DNA of 64,000 nt, taken from NCBI GenBank assembly GCA_021464245.1, contig JADCRB010000004.1:1421103-1485102 (forward strand), in the 5' to 3' direction. The DNA comes from Carallia brachiata. Lineage: Eukaryota; Streptophyta; Magnoliopsida; Malpighiales; Rhizophoraceae. Positions 34,692-46,568 of this stretch are shown here, in pieces. Under the pieces are notes generated by a model. That model searched no databases. It was not told the DNA's origin and saw only the letters and a program-made list of their open reading frames with translations. The stretch's first letter is position 1. Each line of letters starts with the position of its first letter. Made by a program: the position numbers and the translations under genes.

Positions 34692-35622
34692 TTAAGCAGA
34701 TGCTGCCTTCACTTTTTCAATGAGATCAGCTGCATCCTGAACAGTTGCGATGCTCTCTGCACCCCCTTCTCCAACTGACACCCCGAATTGCTCTTCCAAG
34801 GCCATCATGATTTCCACCTTGCAAACATACACATTTATTGAAATATGCTTCAGCTTCGGAATCACAGAGCAAAATACTCTGCTCTCTTCAGTTAAATTAG
34901 CATCCGCCATTTCAGTTTTCTTTTTCTGGTTTCTTTAAGTAACATCTAGAAAAGTAGAATTCAATTAAAGGAATTCTGAGCAATACCGTGTCAAGAGAGT
35001 CAGCACCCAAGTCAGCAAACTTGGTTTCAGGAGTCACCGCGCTTGCATCAATTGACAGTTGCTTAGCAATTGTGCTTTGAACGATGCTCAGAGTGTCGCT
35101 TGTCGCCTAGACCAAACAGTAATTTACACTTCTTCAGCTCCTCGAAAAATACAAAAGACAACGAATAGAGAAGATTACAGCACAAGGGGAGTAGAATTCC
35201 CTACCAAAGAGCATGAAATTGTAGGATTGAAACATCTAGACCGGGACGAAGAAATCTTAGCTGCCTTCGAGAATTTGATTGCTGGGACATGCTTTAGCCC
35301 GAAAAATGATGGAACCACCTGCAGACAACAGCAACAAGAACATTTGCAGTTGTCACATATTATAAACAAGAACACTAGGACCCGACACAGTCAGGATGGT
35401 TGGAAGTCCAACGGGGGGTGGTTGGAGGCTCAGTCCCTTCCCTCACGCCCCTCTCTCCAAACCGCTGTACCACTGGTTCCAAAGGAAAAAAAAAAACAAC
35501 GCTGAAAAAACATGCAGGCCACTTACATTGACAGAGAAGCTCTTCTGCTCACTAGCGGTGGCCCTGGAAATGGTGGAGAAAGAGGCCACGGGACATGTAG
35601 GGGCTGCTGAGTAACTGGCCAT
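34692..35622 (-). CDS. ACP: Chloroplast acyl carrier protein
   Basis: Four exons on the minus strand: 35622-35527, 35318-35205, 35106-34987 and 34817-34692, all in phase 0, giving 151 residues. Residues 1-70 are Ser/Thr/Ala-rich with basic residues, a typical plastid transit peptide. The mature domain begins near [10 protein letters not shown].

The phosphopantetheine attachment motif GADSLDT places the modified Ser at about residue 107. It is followed by [15 protein letters not shown] and [14 protein letters not shown], the helix II-IV region of the family. ACP carries the growing acyl chain in plastid fatty-acid synthesis. The four-exon structure also matches plant ACP genes as I know them. 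The exon 2 donor (TTG|GTAGGG) is the least certain junction. Everything needed for function is present. Confidence 0.92.
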
Positions 35623-38600
35623 ATATGCAGTTCAATGATTTCCTAAATGATGAACCCAAACTGAAACAAGAAACTCCATGTTCTTTTTCCTGTATATATA
35701 GGGAACTTCAATGAACTTGCTGGCCTGGATACTTAGGGGAACAGTTGATAATTCCAATGTAGGATTTTGTATTAGACGTTAAAATTCGTCCGGCCAAACC
35801 CATGTTCTGTTGCCTGCTTATTCTTGTAAGTACCGCGGCCTTGTAGTCAGGCAGACTTGGCGCCAGCCTGTTATCGCAAAAACTCGAACGTGTTGTCCCT
35901 GTTAGATTCTTCAAAAATTTTATTTAGAAAAAAAAAAAAAAAGGAGTCTGGAGAGTCTGGAGAAACCTTGTTTGTATATTGGTAGCCAAAAGGGCCTTCA
36001 ATATGCCATCATATATATGGCTTCCAAACGACAAGTTGTGCGTCAGTAAGGAGTTAATTTTGTGTTTGGAAGTGAAATGTTATGCCAACAGTGGGTTTGA
36101 TTAGGCAATAGAAGGCTGGAGAGTATAATGTAAGACTCTGATGATTTGTTTTCTTAAAACAAACATTTCATATCCAAATGCATACATAACATTGCTTTAT
36201 GAAGAGATTTTTTTTTTTTTTTTTTTTTGAATTGACCCAATTGAGTTGAGACTCGAATTAGAAACTTTTAAGATCTCTAGGGCAATTGCTTTTTTTGGTC
36301 ATACTCTAGGGCAATTACTTGAATCATAATGTGTGTTCAATTCATGGAAGAACATTTATTTGAGCCCTTCTGTACTTTAATCTAGTCTGCCCCAAGGCCG
36401 AGGTGGTCCGGGAATATTTCATCGTCCTAAACATCTTAGTCCAAGCCCAGACTCAAGTTCCAATATTTAAAGCACCTTGAAAGCCCGCCCATTAAAGGTA
36501 AAAAAGGCTCGCCATTTAACTCTAGTCATCGTAAATGGATTTGAGACGGGCAAATTTTACAGGCTGTTTGCCCAGCTTGGGAGAGGCTCCGTTCACCTCC
36601 ACTTGCCCTTTAATTGTGCAGAACTTTCTCTTGTTTCGGGACAAAGCAAACAGAGATAGATTATTAGCATATGTGGAAAAAAAAAAAAAAAACAAAACTA
36701 ATAGTTTATTAAAGATATTTTTGCAGTTAAAATTTAAATTTTTATTATAAAAGTCTTAAATTTTAATTTTGAAAAATAATTGTGAGATTTATGAAAAAAA
36801 TAAAAAGTGTTGTCTTTATTATTTATCTCATAATTCAGTAAACCTCTTAATGCATTAAAAAAAAAAACTAATGAAAGGAAATTGAATACTCATCTATTGC
36901 CACCGTCCAAAGCCCCAGTGTCTTCGATTTTAGACGTTAAAAAAAAAAACACACAACCCAACAAATTCGTGTGTCGATTGGTCAACATAAATTTTATTTT
37001 CACTCGCATATAAAGTTGAGTTAACTTGAGTCGTCGGAAACTAACGAGAATAAGATTTATACCGCCTGCATTAACTCTACTGGCTTTTTTTTTCCCTGAC
37101 TTCCGCATAAGCGGATTATAAATGTGGAGTCGAAAACTCATGTGCGCTTGTATCATAATTTCTTTAAATGATGCCAACCGCTGAGCGGATTCACTTTCCG
37201 GTAAGCGGTAAGTGGATATACCGGAAAACTCATGAGTTTTCGAGTATGCCAACCCCTAAGCGGATTATTCAACGCCATAAGCGGTATTTTCACTAGCATA
37301 AGCAGATATAGTAACGTCCGGTTCTAAGTGGTTAAATTTTGATTTCTCTTAAATAAAATTTCGAATTTGATTCTTACGTATAAAAAAATAAACATTAAAA
37401 GAATTTTGTTCCCTAACGTATCATTTACATTTCCAATTAAATTAGTTTAAATCTAATATAATTCTTAAATAACAAAATCTATCACAAAAAATGAAATTAA
37501 GGGAGAGATTGCCAGAACTCACAATAGAGATAATAATGAACAATACATTAAAAAAAAATCAACAATAATGATTAGTGAAGTGGAATAAATATCATGGACA
37601 GCCCATTGTTTTCCTTTCAATGCATTTGTATCTGTTACACTTGCATGTATGCATGCATACATACAGCCCATTGTTTTGTGCTTGCACTCTTGCCCCTGAT
37701 TTTCAACAGGAAATTTGATTTTTTTTTTTATCTATTAAAAATTTGTGTGGCCATAAATTACAAATATGAATAACTCTTTTTAATTTTATGAACATTATAT
37801 TTTTTCTCAAGAACAAAATTCAAAACTTTCAAAACAATAAAATTAAAATTTGACTATTAAAGTGACACATTTCTCTTAATTTTCATTGGTTGCAACTTGT
37901 CATTTCCCTTACCCTAAGCTTCTAGAACTTGGGCCACTCTATCCCTCACAATATTTTTGTGTGTATATGGTAAAGTACATAGATAGTATATTAGTGGCTG
38001 TATTGTTGGTTGCAGATTAGAATTAAATTCATGGTCCCAGCGCCGCCACCCCCACCAATGGCGGAAAATGACTTCACAATTTGGAGATGAAAAGCGTCGG
38101 TGCCGTCTCAGGTCCCCCAATGAATTTAATTGGATCAATGACATACTTTCATTTTACAATGTCCCCGTTACGGTATTTGAATTTGGTGCAATGATGGAGT
38201 AACGAAGATAAATAGAGTGGGGCTACCTCTTTTTTTGTTTTCTTTCTTTCTCTTTTTTTAATGGTAATATCAATAAGAATTTTATTATCTAATTTTATTT
38301 TAATTAATAATAAAATAATTATATAATTTATATAATGATATTTATCAATTTATTTATTTTTTAAAAATTTTAAAAATTTGATAATTTATATTATTTTATT
38401 ATTATCTAAATATTATTATTTAATATTTTCCAACCGATAAAAGCAACGGAGAAATTTTCAACTTTGCTTATAGCAGGCCGAAGTAACAGATGGACCAAAG
38501 TTCAAAAATGAAATTGAAGTCTGTACTGGGCATCATCCATCCATAATAACAACGTAATTTGGCCAATATTTTAATGCGTAACGTAACCGATTGAGACCAC

Positions 38601-39180
38601 AACAGAAGTGCTAGTATCTAGTGCTGCTATAGAAGTGTCAAATCTTTTTTAGCTAATTCATTTTTCTTTTTGTTATAATTTTTATAAAAATAACTAATTG
38701 ATAATTTCAAGTTTAAATTCGTGTCACCATGAATTAACACTCTTCTTAATTCTGACTTAACTTGGAAGGTTGAGAGATTTTGTTTCTTTATCTGCCCAAA
38801 TCTTATAAGAAAACGGTAGATAGATAGATATTTTGCTTCTGTCAAATAAAATTATTTTTATTTGAAAATTTAATTTTTTTGTTTGGCAGAAAAAATTTAA
38901 ATTTTTAAATTGAATGATTGTCCATTAAATTTAATTCAATCTAAAATAAATAGATTGTAAGCAATATATTACAGAATTATATCGATTTTATTACAGATTC
39001 CATCAATCTTACTACTTTTCCAATAATTTTTTCCGAAAAGTTAAAATTTCAAAAACAAATAACTTCTCAATTTAAATGACATCATCCGACTGTTCAAGTT
39101 TTTCTTAATTTATTTCCCGTTTTGTTTTTGCCTTTGTTTTTTTCCTTTGTGATTATGACGAAGAACGCTCAAACAGGAAT
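35623..39180. other. AT-rich gene-poor stretch
   Basis: No gene supported. It includes long T and A runs (36210, 36677) and, at 36890-37330, a patch with several 'aagcgg/ccgct' motifs described under findings. Open frames here are short and lack motifs. Confidence 0.5.
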
Positions 39181-39404
39181 ACGTGGCCTATTGATTAAGA
39201 AGCAGTTGCCGCCTATCTCTGACCCTATAAGCGATTCGCACGTGGCAGCCCCTTTTGATTGGAGACTTAAACCCCTGACCACGTGGCAATACTAGTGGGG
39301 AATAGCCGTTTGATTATGTCCCGTCACATCATATCCGTCAGTGCTTTGCAGGCGGTCCCACTTCCCTCTAAGCGTCCACTTTCTCAAGCAATTGGAAAGC
39401 ACGT
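39181..39404. promoter_or_regulatory. Cluster of ACGTGG (G-box/ABRE) motifs
   Basis: acgtgg at 39181, cacgtggc at 39239 and ccacgtggc at 39279, plus a further acgt at 39401, in a locally GC-richer stretch. No gene follows within several kb on either strand that I can recognise. It may be a distal element, a relic promoter or chance. Confidence 0.35.
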
Positions 39405-39509
39405 CCTGTGATGGCACACCCTTTTTTGTTTTTTGTCACCGATATTTGGGAGAATAAAATATACCCTTTTCAATCAACCTTTTTTTTTTTAAAAAATTTA
39501 TTAGACGGA

Positions 39510-40280
39510 AGATTAATGGAACTATCAATTTAAAAAAAATTAATTTTTTTTATCCGCAAGACAACTTTATTTATTTAACTAGCAGAACATTACAAGCCCC
39601 ACATAACTAAACTAAAAATTCCTAACATATGATCTAGAGAGAGTCCACACCTAAAAGTTGAGAGTCTAAAAGAAAGGTAGTCTAAGAGGCCCAACGAAAC
39701 ACAACCAAAGACAGCCACCGCACATAGAGATGTAGGCGGCGACATCTCCAATTTTGACAAAACACCGGCGAGGAGAAAAAGAACAACGGCACACGAAGTA
39801 GACAGGCGTGAGGGAAGCAACGGCCAGTAGACCGGCTTTTATTATCTCGACAATACTGTATAAAGTCTGGAGTGACCGCACCAACAGACGACTAACACAG
39901 ATCGCTCAGCGGCTGCTTCTCTACTCCCAAATCCCAACTCCTAAACACGGCACTCTTGCATCTAACAGCAGTTATATACGTTCGCTGAAGTCAAAAGATA
40001 GAGAGTCCCCCACCCCATGCTCAACCAAAACTAAATGAAGGGCAAGAAATGCAGCGCGCCTGATATCACTCAACTCACACCGAAAAAGAACCCGAGCATC
40101 AGGGCCCCCAAAAACCAACCACAAGGGCAGGTAAAAGAAGCAACCAGCTACCAAAACCAATGAAAGACACAACACGACACAATGGCCCAGCAAACCGCAC
40201 AGAAATGAAACTATAAAAAAAATTATTGATATGCTGCAAAAAAAAAAAAAAGGACAAAAGATTAATGAAACTATCAAATT
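39510..40280 (-). mobile_element. Retroposon flanked by ~22 bp direct repeats
   Basis: The flanks agattaatggaactatcaat (39510 on) and agattaatgaaactatcaaa (40259 on) match over about 22 bp with few mismatches, a long target-site duplication typical of LINE/SINE insertion. Read on the minus strand, the element ends with AATAAAGTTGTCTTGCGGAT followed by an A-run, like a polyadenylated 3' end. Its body (39550-40235) is less AT-rich than the flanks. There are open minus-strand stretches but no recognisable reverse transcriptase, so it is either a 5'-truncated LINE tail or a non-coding retroposon. Confidence 0.7.
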
Positions 40281-43200
40281 CAGAGTACTTATTAATTTAT
40301 TCGGAATACTTATATACCTAAGAAATTTTTTTGGTATTAAAAAATTATGTATTCACATAAATTTTATATATTTTTTTAAAATTAAAATTTAAAAATTTAG
40401 AGATAAAAGTTTAAATTTTTAATTACTGACATAAATATAGAAAACTTGATAAAATTTATGTAATTTAATTATACACATAACACATACATAAATACTAATA
40501 TAATAAATATAATATAAAAGTGTGAATAAGCGGCAAACTATATTTACTTTTATATCATTTATTTACTCAAACACCCTTTCTAAAATTTTAAGCATTGTTA
40601 GATTTTTAAGAGGCAACTTTTTATTTGAAGAAACATGATACTATACTTGGAAGTTTTAATTTGACTCTCTTTTTTAATGGATGTAATTTATTTATAATTT
40701 TACACTATACAATAAATAATATTTATTTAAATAAAAAATAAAAATAATATTTACTTAATATTAGATTATGAGTTAATTTTATTCAAAAAAAATTGAGTAA
40801 AATTAACATGTACCTATACTCTCATATAATTAAAAGTCCTGAGTTTTATTATTAACTTTTAAGTGGCAAAAATTTTCGTTGGATATTACATAATATTAAG
40901 TTTGGAATATTTATTAGTTTCGGTTTACAATTTATTGACTAAAATAGCTTTCCTAAATTTTTGAGTGACAAAATTTTATTAGGTGAAACTTGATATTGAT
41001 TCATACCAAGTTTAAAAAGAAAAACAATTATTCAAATTTCTATTAGTTTAGTTTTTCTTATTCAATTATTATAATATAAAATAAATACTATTCATTTTTT
41101 TTTACACGTAGACTTGTAATATTAAGTTCCTTATGCAAATTATAATATAAAAACTCGTTACCCACCATATTCTATGAAAAAAAAGTTGTATTTTACTATA
41201 TTTTCAAACAATTAAAATGGCAATTGTATTTAATATTGGATATGCTATTATTAATCAAATATTATACCAATGAAAAATGAAACCAATTGAATGAAATAAA
41301 AGATATTAGTTTAATATCCTTGTTATTAGCATTTAAGTTCTATTACTAAAAAGAACAATATTCAGTCAATTTATATTTTTCCAGTAAAAAAAAAAGTAAA
41401 TTTACATTTTAAAGTTATTGTTCATGGTGTTATTTTTCTTAGTTTTATTGAGGGGCCCATTAAATATTTAGTTACCTAATAAAAATAATTCTTTTTAGTT
41501 ACCTAATAAAAATATTTAGGATTCGGCATCTCAATTAAAGTAAAAGTTTTAATTACTTAGAAGAACGAAATTTATGAATTTTAATGACACTAAAAATACA
41601 AATTCTTTTCTCTCTTACCCGTTTCAGCTGGCTCCCGTCCCAGTGGCAATATGTTATAAGGTAAAAAAAAAAAAAAAAGAGCAGAATTATGTATACATGT
41701 TAAGTGAATCATGTGGGAGTAAATACTTAATTTAACATCAAATCAAATAATTTATTTTTAAATTTAATAATTTTTTTTCATAATCTAACGGTAAAAAATT
41801 ACTGTATGCCACGATTACATTACCATTTAATTTTTTTCAAGAGAAAAATAGAAGCCTTCAGTTGAAAAATGTGAACATCACTTTTACTGCTGTTAAAAAT
41901 AGGAATTTTTTTGGGTTAAAAAAAAGGAATTTTTTAATTTTATAGGGGAAATGTGTGAGGACGACGACGACGTTAATTATAAGTCTTATTTTCCCTTTTA
42001 TTTTCTTTCTAGTGGGGCACTGGGTAGCCACAGCGGGTCAGCAATCTGCAAGGGGTTGAGGTACCGATCAAATAACAGTTAAGAATTTGGATTTATTCCC
42101 GAATAACAGTGCGGGTTTTTTGGGTTGGATTGTTATCTATTTTTGGTCATCTTTTGGTGTGCATGGAATCCAAAGTTGAATTTTATAGGAGAGAGAGATT
42201 GAGGGTTTGTGCAAGTCTGAATTTGACAGAATAGAAGGGGGGTTGGAGTTTGGAGTGGTGGGTAAACTGTGATTCATAGAAAGACAACAAACTGAAATAT
42301 TCAGTGAAAATTTTTAAATATAATGAAATGTTTAATATTTAAATTTGTTAGATTATATTATTATTTTGGTGTAATTTAGAATATAACTATATAGTACTCA
42401 TAGCAGGGCCTTTTATATGATTGTCTGAAATCTGCTGCCTGAAGGGGGATTGGTGGAAGCTGGTTTTCCCATCAGCAGGCGGTTTCAGAATGCTAAATTG
42501 TCATATGCATCTTTATCCATAAGCCAAAAAGGCTTGTTTCTTTGTCTTTCTCGTTTATCCTTTTCTTTCCTTTTTTTTTTTTTTTTTTATGCTCTGCAAT
42601 ATTATCCTATTTCTGGGTGCTTTCTGGTAATCAAGCTCCTGCGCTGTTCTACTTGGATTGGATTCCTCTGTCTTATTTTTGTTTCATTTTATCTGTTTTT
42701 GTGTCAGCTCTTGCTTAATTATTTCTGTTTTCATTACAACGATGACAACTTATGTGGTATGCCTATAATCATAACTCTCAGCTATGAATTTTGCAATGTC
42801 CAAAAAAAAAAAAAAAAGCTATGAATTTTGCGCCATATTTTTTGGTTGGTCTGAATCTGATCCTGATTACTGAAGTTGATTTTATTTTTTCCTTTCTCTC
42901 TTTAATTCCTTCATATAATTTTTTTCCCTTTTTTAAAAATTTATTTGGGCTATGACTTATACATAGAGGGAGTCAAATAGAGTAGCCGTTAAGGCTGCGT
43001 AGTAAATCAATTACAAGAGAACTTGCGTAATCAAATGCGGGAATAAGGATCCTTGTGGATGTCTTTGGAACCCTATCACTTATTAGGCTTAAGGTCATTC
43101 TGACAAGTGGAAGCTACTTGTCAATGTTGCATACTGCTTCCAGCGACTGATGGACACTTGCTAATTGTGTTTTTATGTACCCGAAAAAAAAAAAAGGCTT

Positions 43201-46200
43201 GTTTTAATTAATGGCAAACCAACAATCTTAATAATGGTTTAACTTCTAAACTTTGTCTTTGTTTGTAAGAATTATTGTGCATAGTCCTCAGATTATTAAC
43301 TTTAATCAATTCAAGAGAAAAAAATTGGGCGGTTGCCTTAGAATTCCTTATTATTATTGCTCATTGTATAATTAAAATCATAGTCCTGAAGACTACGAAC
43401 TGTAACTTAGCTGGTTATTATAAAATAATAAGAATTCGATCCCTGTCACCTTTTATTTTCTCTCTTCTTTCTATATGGACAATAGCTATTCTCAAGATCC
43501 AAAAAAAAAAAAAAGAAAAAAAAGAATCATAGTCTTGAACCTGACAGATGAGAAAACCAACTGGTGGATTACAAAATTATGAGGCACGATTTTACAAATT
43601 CCCATTCCCTGGGGTTGAAACATAATTATTGAATGCTTAATTTGTCTTTAAGTTTAAACAGTTGGTAAGGACCAATTTATGTTTTAGTGGAATGGTGTTT
43701 TTGATATAATAGAATGTCGGAGGGGATAGAAATCCCATGATTTGAAAATGTTCACCTAGGCTTTTCTGCTTATTCATTCTTTTACTTAAATTTTCCTTCA
43801 GGGTTATTTATTTGATCCAAGAAAAATGTAGTTAGAGGGCTAAATAGACAACCGTGTTGGTCTATTTATTGTCACTAATAATCTGTGATCACGTGACCAA
43901 CTTCTTGATCACTGTACTGGAGAGCAGGCTTTTGCTGAAGAAAGAGTACAAGCGATGGATACTGGGGATCTCCAGCAATGGTGGGGTTAGATATAGGCAC
44001 TGTGGATGGTGCAGGATGGGGTTTTCAACGAAAAACCACTTTTTTTTTTTTAATAAATAATAATTGAACTGCAAGTCAATGAGTAGTTTGTGTTGAACCA
44101 AGGTTTTTGGCCAAATGGCTTGGGTCTATTCTTCCAGTCAAGCTCAAGGTTTGATGATTCTCCATTGTTATTGGTAATGATAGCGAGAAGAAAAATAAAG
44201 TTGGTCCGAAAATCTGCCTTTAAGAAATGTTGATGGGTTTGGCATTGATGACTCAGTTCACAATCATTCGATCCGATTCTGGTGAAAAATAAACTGATGG
44301 TGTCAATGATTTGCACTCTTGTGGTGAAACTGATGTTGTCAATGATTTGCACTCTTGTGGTGAAACTTCATCTTCCTTTCCCTTTTTTTATTTTTACATT
44401 GAAAATAATCAATAATTAGTCTGTCAGTTATTAAAAGGAAGGAAAAAATGAGTGCACTGCATCAGCGACCCCGTCCTCAAGCCCCCACCTTAGGTGACAT
44501 CCGACCTAAGCTCGGATGGTTTTCATCTACCTTTCTAGTTTTACATTTCATTCCCGTCTATATTTGTAGCTTAGCTCTAAGTCTAACTGCTACTCTCTTG
44601 TCTGAAGTGAAGCAGCAGCTGCGGATCTGTTCATATTTACAGCGGTAATAAATCTTCTTCTCTAGGCTCTATTTTCACTGTTATTGCAGCCTGAAAACTC
44701 TGGAAAAAGACACAGAAGCCACACCTCTGGTCCTGCCACCTCCAATTAGAGTGAAAAATTGAAGGCAAAATTGCTGGTGAAAAAGCTGGCATTATAGCGA
44801 AGTGATAGGAAAAGGAACAAAATGGGGTGGTATGGAGCATTTCTGTCTTTAACATGCTGTAGAATGCCTTTATAAAAGGTCCAAGTTCTCTATTTCATAT
44901 GAACAGACTCGAATCATGTTGATCAATTTGTTTAAACAAAAATATTGCTGTTTTATCTTTTTTTTTACTCCTAAAAAATGAATTTGAAAAGTGAAGGTTA
45001 CAAAAGTTATGCAGATTCTTCTGTCAGTCTTTATAGGCTTTTGCCGATGTTTTATGAGTCCAGTCCCCTGGTATTTATAGACAATATACTAGAATGCCAT
45101 TTAATCTTTCTTTAAATAAAAAAAATTTCTTCACAAAAGTCATTGAAAATAATAAGAAACTGACATAAGTCGTTAAATAGTTAAATTTATAAAAAAAATA
45201 AAAAAATAAATTATCAAATATTAGTAAATAAAACTATATTATTATTTATTATTATCTAAATGTAGTCAAGTAGTCTTATTATCTTTTTATGCCCACAATA
45301 TCCTCTTGTGCTAGAATCACCAGTAAATTTTAGCATTGTATTTTACAGCACCATTGAGTTATCAAAAGAGTCCAACTTGCCCATCAATCCTAGGATCCGC
45401 CTGTATTCCTACCTAGGACTCACCGGTTGCCCCTTTTACTTTATTTTATTTTATTTTATTTTTTACATTACTAGGACTGGCTTGCTTGGCCAACAGAGAT
45501 TGATTTATGATGCATTGGTTCATCTTCGAACTTACTGTTAAAATATGTATGAACCGTGGTATGAAACTATGAATCTAGATCCTGGAGAAAACGTTACCTC
45601 TCTACTGAGATATTAGGCTGATTTTCGGTGTAAGCAATGCCCCGGTTATAGGAACACATGAAAACATCAAGGCCCCTTCTTAATGGAATGGGTCAATCGA
45701 TGCCTTTTATTCGGTTCATAGGGAAATTATAGACAATGTCCTCTCTTTAAAATCTTGAAGACAATGATGAAGGTTTTTATTTCCCTTACTCTTGAAATTG
45801 ATATTCCTTTTCATATCTACACCCCAATAAAGGCTAGGATCATCACAAGAAATTTTCATCCTATGCCTACCGTCGATTCAATCCGGCTGTATTACCAGTG
45901 ATCAACTTGTCTATATAGCGGTGCTGAAATTTTTGAGCTTGAAGGCAAAGGTATTTCCTTTTAGCAAGGAGAAATAAAGCATTTCACCAAGGAGACAAAC
46001 TTTCTAGCTGCTCATTTAAGCCGGTGATAAAATGGTAGGGAAGTAGTAGTGTTTATTAATTTTATTCACTTTTTTTTTAATACAAATCACTTATAATTTT
46101 ATATTATATAAATTTATTTTTTTATTTTTTATTTTAAATAGACACCACTTATTATATACTGTAAGGTTATAAGTAAATTATATTTATTAAAAAAAGTTAA

Positions 46201-46568
46201 TCAAATTAAAAATATTTATAAATAAAATTTTAAATTAATATAAATTATTGAATAGTTAAATTTAAAAATATAAATTATAAAATATCATCACGCTGCTCAT
46301 TTTATAATAGTCCACAAAGCGTAATAAGTTTGGCTTTCTAAAACAGGGAAAAATCTAAAAACATTTTAAAAACCTAGACTGACCTCAGTATTTATATCAC
46401 CCATGAGACCCTCTGGACTAGTACGTCGGATCAGCCTCTGCCTCTTTCCGCATTCTGTACTTTTGTCTCAGCAAAGAGCATAGCCATAATTCTCTCGACC
46501 CGAAACTTGTTTCTGCGTTCATAAGCTGAAAATTACAGGAGGAGATATATATACATATATATATAGAG
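40281..46568. other. 6 kb AT-rich intergenic region
   Basis: I see no gene. 40281-42000 is very AT-rich. 42000-45000 is less so and contains short frames without family features (42450-42824 plus; 44050-44352 minus). An (ATTTT)n microsatellite is at about 45442-45464. The end should contain the promoter of the gene starting at 46569, with a TA-rich stretch at 46545-46565. Confidence 0.5.
44296..44367. repeat. 36 bp tandem duplication
   Basis: Two adjacent copies beginning gatg(g/t)tgtcaatgatttgc and differing at one base. Confidence 0.95.

Noticed and set aside
39972..40277. 101-codon minus-strand frame
   Set aside because: Lies within the retroposon; hydrophobic low-complexity composition without a reverse-transcriptase motif.
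42450..42830. Possible microRNA precursor or small gene
   Set aside because: Local GC rise only; none of the conserved plant miRNA sequences I can recall matches, and no good stem was seen.
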